NCBI GenBank assembly: GCA_947095535.1
Contig: OX352772.1
Span: 170,524,613 to 170,588,612, forward strand
Source: Poecilobothrus nobilitatus
Taxonomy: Eukaryota > Arthropoda > Insecta > Diptera > Dolichopodidae
DNA: 64,000 nucleotides
Direction of reading: 5' to 3'
Under the pieces are notes generated by a model. It ran no database searches. It had not been told where the DNA came from and saw only the letters and a list, made by a program, of their open reading frames with translations. Numbering within the stretch: position 1 is the stretch's first letter; every line of letters begins with the position of its first letter. The position numbers were made by a program, and so were the translations under genes. Below, piece after piece: positions 59,930-64,000 of the stretch.

Positions 59930-60310
59930 ACAAGATATTTGAACTATCTGCAAAAAGCAACGTCTAACTCATTCCTTTAATTTGTTTCGTAAATTAAAGA
60001 TTTTACCCATCAGGAATCTTTACTTTTTCAAAACACTTAATATATTTTTTGTAAGATGTGGTTATTTAAATATAAGACAAACTCGTTTGTACAATCTAAG
60101 AAATAACTATATGAACTATGCATCAGGTCCCGTTTTAAGAAATTTCACTTCTGTCAATTTTATAATATGGTCGCACCAAAAATCGTTAAGAAATTGCCGG
60201 AAGATATCAGAAACATTTGGAACTTAAATTTATTTTTAAAGAAAGTAAAATCATGGCTTTTCAGTTTTAACTTCGTTGACATTGAAGAACTGCTGAGAAT
60301 TGTAATATAA
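59930..60310 (+). pseudogene. Family B (B2) C-terminus, fourth block, right part
   Basis: It continues the copy broken at 54550: 'KLKILPIRNLYFFKTLNIFF', 'NYMNYASGPVLRNFTSV' and a decayed end with 'FVDIEELLRIVI' (about 60310). The 3' UTR follows, with 'acattcgccacttgctcc', to an 'aaataaataaataaa' tail at about 60725-60765. It is parallel to 46281-47090 in the third block. Confidence 0.8.
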
Positions 60311-60769
60311 TTTGGTATTAGGTTCTCGAAATGTTCTACTGTTCTGGAACTAACACTTACTTTCAAGTAATTCTCATGATCTTATCTTTTCTTTATTCTG
60401 TTGACTACCCGTTCAACAGCCTAATTCTTTTTTTAATTTACTTGAAAATCTTTTTGTTTTTATAAACTTAACTCTATAGAACATTCGCCACTTGCTCCAA
60501 GAACAATTTGAATGTACTTACTATTTTTCTAAAATGATTTGTACAACATTATATTATTACAACTAGTAAATTTCTCTTTTTAGTTTACATAGTTTACGTT
60601 TCTCTTCTAAGTTTAGTTTCTAACTTTATATACTGTATAATATAAAAGAATTGTTTGTAAGTTAATGAATTATCATATTTTTAGTTTGTAAGTTATGAAT
60701 TTCTATATTATATTTAGAAAAATAATGAATAAATAAATAAATAAATAAAATAAATAGATGCGAGGTATA

Positions 60770-62120
60770 GAGGTATCAACAAGCAAAAAATCTTGCTGAA
60801 CCAAAAATTGAAACGTAAAATTATCCATATGCCAAACAATAACAAATCTTTTTGGATATTTGCCAAAAGTCTAAAACAAGACCTTAGAGGGTTTTCTTTT
60901 CCATCCCTTGTTTAAAATAATAATAGATCCGTATCAGATTATAAAGAGAAGGCGAACTTGTTAGCAAACAGTTCCCGTTCATTTCCACACTGCCATTGTA
61001 AGCTCTGATGCCACCCTCCGTTCCAGAAATTGGCTGCTCCTTCGTTCAACTTTAAGACGGGGGTGGTGATGAAAATTTTGAAAAATTCTCATACTATTAA
61101 ATCAGCCGATCCAGATGGTATCAAAAATACCAACTCCAGTATTTCAAAACCTCTGCGCAGTCTTTTCTGTCTGACCTTCACTTAAGTCATCCTATCCAAT
61201 GGAAGCTTGCACATGGGTTCCCAATTCCCAAAAAAGGCATTAAAAGTGATTCCTCTAACTACCCCCTATTGTCATAACTTCGGTGCTTTCCAAAGTAATA
61301 GAAAAAATTGTGAATCAAAAGCTTGCGAAATACCTGGTTCATAAAGGTTTGCTTCATGAACGACAATACTGTCCGTAGATTTCAAGCGGAGTTCTTTCAA
61401 CCTTTCTGAGAAGCTTTATTAGGATAGAAACATCAGCCTTCATAATCCTGGTGGGTTTGATGTTGTGGCTCTTGACATGCTAAGGCTTTTGACCGAGTTT
61501 GGCACGACGCTCTGCTGGAAAAATTCAAAGTATTACGACTAGGTAGAGTCTTCCTAAAATGAATAGGAGATTTCTTTTCGAATCGTAAAATTTGTATACT
61601 GGTCGATGGATATTCATATGACAAATTCAAAATAAATGCTGGTGTCCCTCAAGCATCAGTTTTATCCCCCACTCTCTTCTTAATATTTATCAATGATTTA
61701 CTGTCATTAACCGTCAATCCGATCCATAATTTCGCAGATGACAGCAACGTTGTAGCTTCACGGCCGCTTTACAACAGCAAAAATGTCACTATTAGTGAGC
61801 TAAATAACGATTTAGCACAAATTCAAGGGTAACTAAAGATGCAGCTAAATGTTTGAGTTTTTTGTTTCGCTGCAAAATCTACTTTTCTGCATCTGATATT
61901 CTCAACATCTATAGAACGTACATTGGACCATAATGGAGTATAATGCACACCATTTGGGTGGCAGGCCCTAAAACAGCGCTACAATGTGCAAAACAGAGCT
62001 GTTTATCTTATCAACGACCCTGGTGTAACTTCAATGCTCACTCAACTCAGCAAGCGTCGCACAGTAGGGTCACTGTCCTGGTTTCATATATATCTCGTAG
62101 AAATTAACACCAGTCCCAAA
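60770..62120 (+). pseudogene. Family A reverse transcriptase and C-terminus, fourth block
   Basis: It resumes the ORF2 broken at 53100: 'MPNNNKSFWIFAKSLKQDLR', 'FKTGVVMKILKNSHTIKSAD' then 'PDGI', 'DVVALDM' and 'AKAF' (motif A, split by a shift), 'AGVPQASVLSPTLFLIF' (motif B), 'FADDSNVVAS' (FADD at about 61735) and 'VQNRAVYLINDPG'. Many shifts and stops. It is the same family as 18265-20740 but older. From 62120 to 62580 I see no clear coding remnant. Confidence 0.75.
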
Positions 62121-62582
62121 AAACTAAAACAGTTAATGGCCTCACTCAAAGTTTACCAACGAAAAACAAGGAGTGTAACAAAAGCTCACTCCTACACATC
62201 CTACATACATTCTTACATTCCATTACATGTGTTTCTAAAGTTGGCAATTCAAATGAGTACGATTTACTTAAGTTTAAGAACAACATTAAAATCTTTCTAC
62301 AAAATATCCCTTCAAACCACGAGGAACGTGAGCAACCACATGCAGTTCCTCTTGATGAATTTCGAGTTTTCCACGAACCCTCGTAAAAAAAACAAATATT
62401 TTTGGAACCAATTAAAATATCAAGTTATAAAAAATGTACATAGCAATTTCTGTAATATTGTTTCTATTAAACTTCCTAATATAATCTTTGATGAAAAACC
62501 CCTTATTTAAATTTCCTATTATATATCGAAAAAAGTAGTACTTCGATTGTTTTACAACTCCTGAAAACCGTTTTAGTTGATA

Positions 62583-62766
62583 ACTTTAGCGTGCTTACTA
62601 TTAGATGATATTAATATCAATTTATTTAACAATAGCTTTTGCAAATCTTATCTTCTTCATTTCCTTATTTTATTGAATTATAATATTCAGCATAGCCCTG
62701 TCAAGATACCGGCTACTATATCATTTTGTGATCATGTGTGTTGCAATGATTTATCTATTACAACAT
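62583..62766 (+). pseudogene. Endonuclease fragment of a CR1-group LINE
   Basis: It reads 'LLDDININLFNNSFCKSYLL', then 'NYNIQHSPVKIPATISFCDH' and 'DLSIT'. The D-x-N block, the spacing to 'PVKIPA' (the usual PTR block) and to 'DH' match the C-terminal half of a CR1-type endonuclease. The frame ends at a stop, followed by a T-run. Confidence 0.55.
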
Positions 62767-62799
62767 AGCTAGCAATGCATTTTTTTTTTTTCCTAAGGT

Positions 62800-63185
62800 A
62801 GGTGGGAGTCTTCCAAAGACACCAAGAATGTCCCACTTGGTAGTGTCAGATTCTAACTGATTAAACCCACCTCCCCTATAATGGGATGAAACCCCACCCC
62901 ATATAATGGAATGAAACCCTTACCTGCGAACGCAGCATATTGGCTAGGGAGTAGGGATATTAAAGGATATGAAATGGATACGGAAACATTGAATTGGGAG
63001 TGGCACTGTAAGAAAACAATGAATCCGCCTATTATTATTACTATTTTGCTAACAGTGACTAAAGCCGTCACAACAGTTACAATATGTAGTAGTAGTATAT
63101 AGTAACTAGATGAGGTAATTATTGAAGGCAACCCCCACTGTCACTGTAGCGGTTACTATTATTGGTATTAGTATTCTTATTAATA
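62800..63185. other. GC-richer, non-coding unique segment
   Basis: It contains two near-identical short units, 'ataatgggatgaaacccc' and 'ataatggaatgaaaccc' (62877 and 62902), and a less AT-rich stretch to about 63180. Opposed short ORFs here have no recognisable product. It may be the body of the same repeat whose tail is the ATT-rich array. Confidence 0.35.
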
Positions 63186-63187
63186 TT

Positions 63188-63566
63188 ATTATTATTTTAC
63201 TACAGAGTCAGCTTCATCAGTGGATTACAACGTGCAGCAGTATATAACACCTTACTTGAATGATGTAACCAAAGGCAGCTCCACTGTAGTAGCTATTATT
63301 ATCATTACTATTATTATTATTATTATAATTATTGTTATTATTACTATTACTTTTATTATTATTATTATTATTACTATTATTATTTTTATGTTATCATTGT
63401 TATTATTTTACTACAGAGTCAGCGCCATCAGTGGATTACAACGTGCAGTAGTATATAACACCTGACTTGCATGATATAACCAAAGATGGCTAAACTGTAG
63501 CAGCTATTATTATTATTACTATTATTATTATTATTATTATAATTATTGTTATTATTACTATTACTT

Positions 63567-63597
<31 letters not shown>

Positions 63598-63845
63598 TAT
63601 TATTATTATTATTATTATTGTTATTATTTTACTACAGTGTCTGCGCTATCCGTGTAGTACAACGTGCAGCAGTATATAACACCTTACTTGCATGATATAA
63701 CCAAAGATAGCCCCACTGTGGCAGCTAATATTATTATTACTATTATTATAATTAATGTTATTATTACTATTACTATTATTATTATTAATATTATTAATGT
63801 TATTATTACTACTATTAATTATACGATATACATTACTACGATATA
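63188..63845 (+). repeat. Three tandem ~220-bp units with (ATT)n microsatellite
   Basis: Each unit has a conserved segment ('tttactacagagtcagc', 'cagtggattacaacgtgcag', 'tatataacaccttacttg', 'atgatgtaaccaaag') followed by about 110 bases of 'attattattatt' with 'act' interruptions. Units start near 63195, 63408 and 63630. The ORFs in them are poly-Ile artefacts of the microsatellite. Confidence 0.85.
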
Positions 63846-63870
63846 AAAGTACTCCATATTTTGTTTTTTA

Positions 63871-63943
63871 TGACCTGGCCGGGGTTTGAACGCACGACCC
63901 TTCGATTAAAAGGTTGGCGACTTAACCACTGTGCTATGAGTCA
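63871..63943 (-). tRNA. tRNA-like sequence, probably a tRNA-derived SINE head or dead tRNA gene
   Basis: On the minus strand a 73-base stretch has an A-box-like 'tagcacagtggttaag', a possible anticodon stem 'ACCTT/AAGGGT' around the loop 'TTAATCG' (anticodon position AAT), and a B-box-like 'cgttcaaacccc'. The ends 'tgactca' and 'caggtca' pair at about five of seven positions. The D stem and T stem are weak, so a functional tRNA is unlikely. Confidence 0.45.
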
Positions 63944-64000
63944 GATAAATGTGAAATAAGTTCTTATAATATCGTTATAAGTCTTCGTTTTTGGGGACGT

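Noticed and set aside
63220..63846. Poly-Ile/Thr/Val ORFs
   Set aside because: They are translations of the (ATT)n microsatellite.
63871..63943. A functional tRNA-Ile (AAT) gene
   Set aside because: The acceptor, D and T stems have mismatches; the A- and B-box words alone are also expected in a SINE.

Overview
This is a strongly AT-rich, repeat-dense piece of an insect genome, most likely a fly (Diptera). The evidence is the content: a Penelope-like element with a GIY-YIG domain, a mariner-like transposon, a LOA-type non-LTR element with RNase H, several CR1/Jockey-group non-LTR elements with PHD-finger ORF1s, and the short interspersed repeats carrying a 'gacggacggacat' box and 'ACCCTACACC' ends that are common in fly genomes. 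The fly assignment is an inference. I see no complete, certain host gene. Nearly everything recognisable is a broken mobile element.

Layout. 1-2440: a rearranged Penelope-like element inside long inverted arms, next to a GC-rich foldback. 2946-4292: a two-exon minus-strand gene candidate whose second exon is repeated in tandem at 532 bp spacing. 4490-4657: a small divergent ORF. 7446-7727: a decayed fragment that looks like the C-terminus of a Maverick/Polinton-type DNA polymerase B. 6285-10105: dispersed repeats. 11939-13160: a mariner-like element. 13320-18110: a LOA-like retrotransposon on the minus strand. 18265-20740: a CR1/Jockey-group element, called family A here. 20836-21003: a long palindrome. 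23330-24385: a fly repeat with four internal monomers of about 150 bp.

25195-62120 is one nested structure. A composite block made of LINE fragments occurs about four times in direct orientation: 25195-26640; 27553-29425 resuming at 39766-41885; 41886-47385; and 50300-54550 resuming at 59930-62120. A family B element with ORF1 and ORF2 (29430 to about 34100) and two head-to-tail copies of a 2.5-2.8 kb repeat (34231-39573) split the second block. Between the third and fourth lies an array (47385-50300) of the same monomers as at 23.5 kb, now in reverse. In the fourth block a family C element (54551-59921) sits inside an internally deleted family B element, which itself sits inside the ORF2 of a family A element. 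The third block supplies the empty site that proves this order.

62500-64000 holds another endonuclease fragment, three (ATT)n-rich tandem units and a tRNA-like sequence. The strongest leads for something not simply a known transposon are the duplicated-exon gene at 3-4.3 kb, the polymerase B remnant, and the 247-codon T-rich ORF between ORF1 and ORF2 of the family C element, which ends in a TAATG overlap with ORF2. No computed identities or database results are claimed anywhere.
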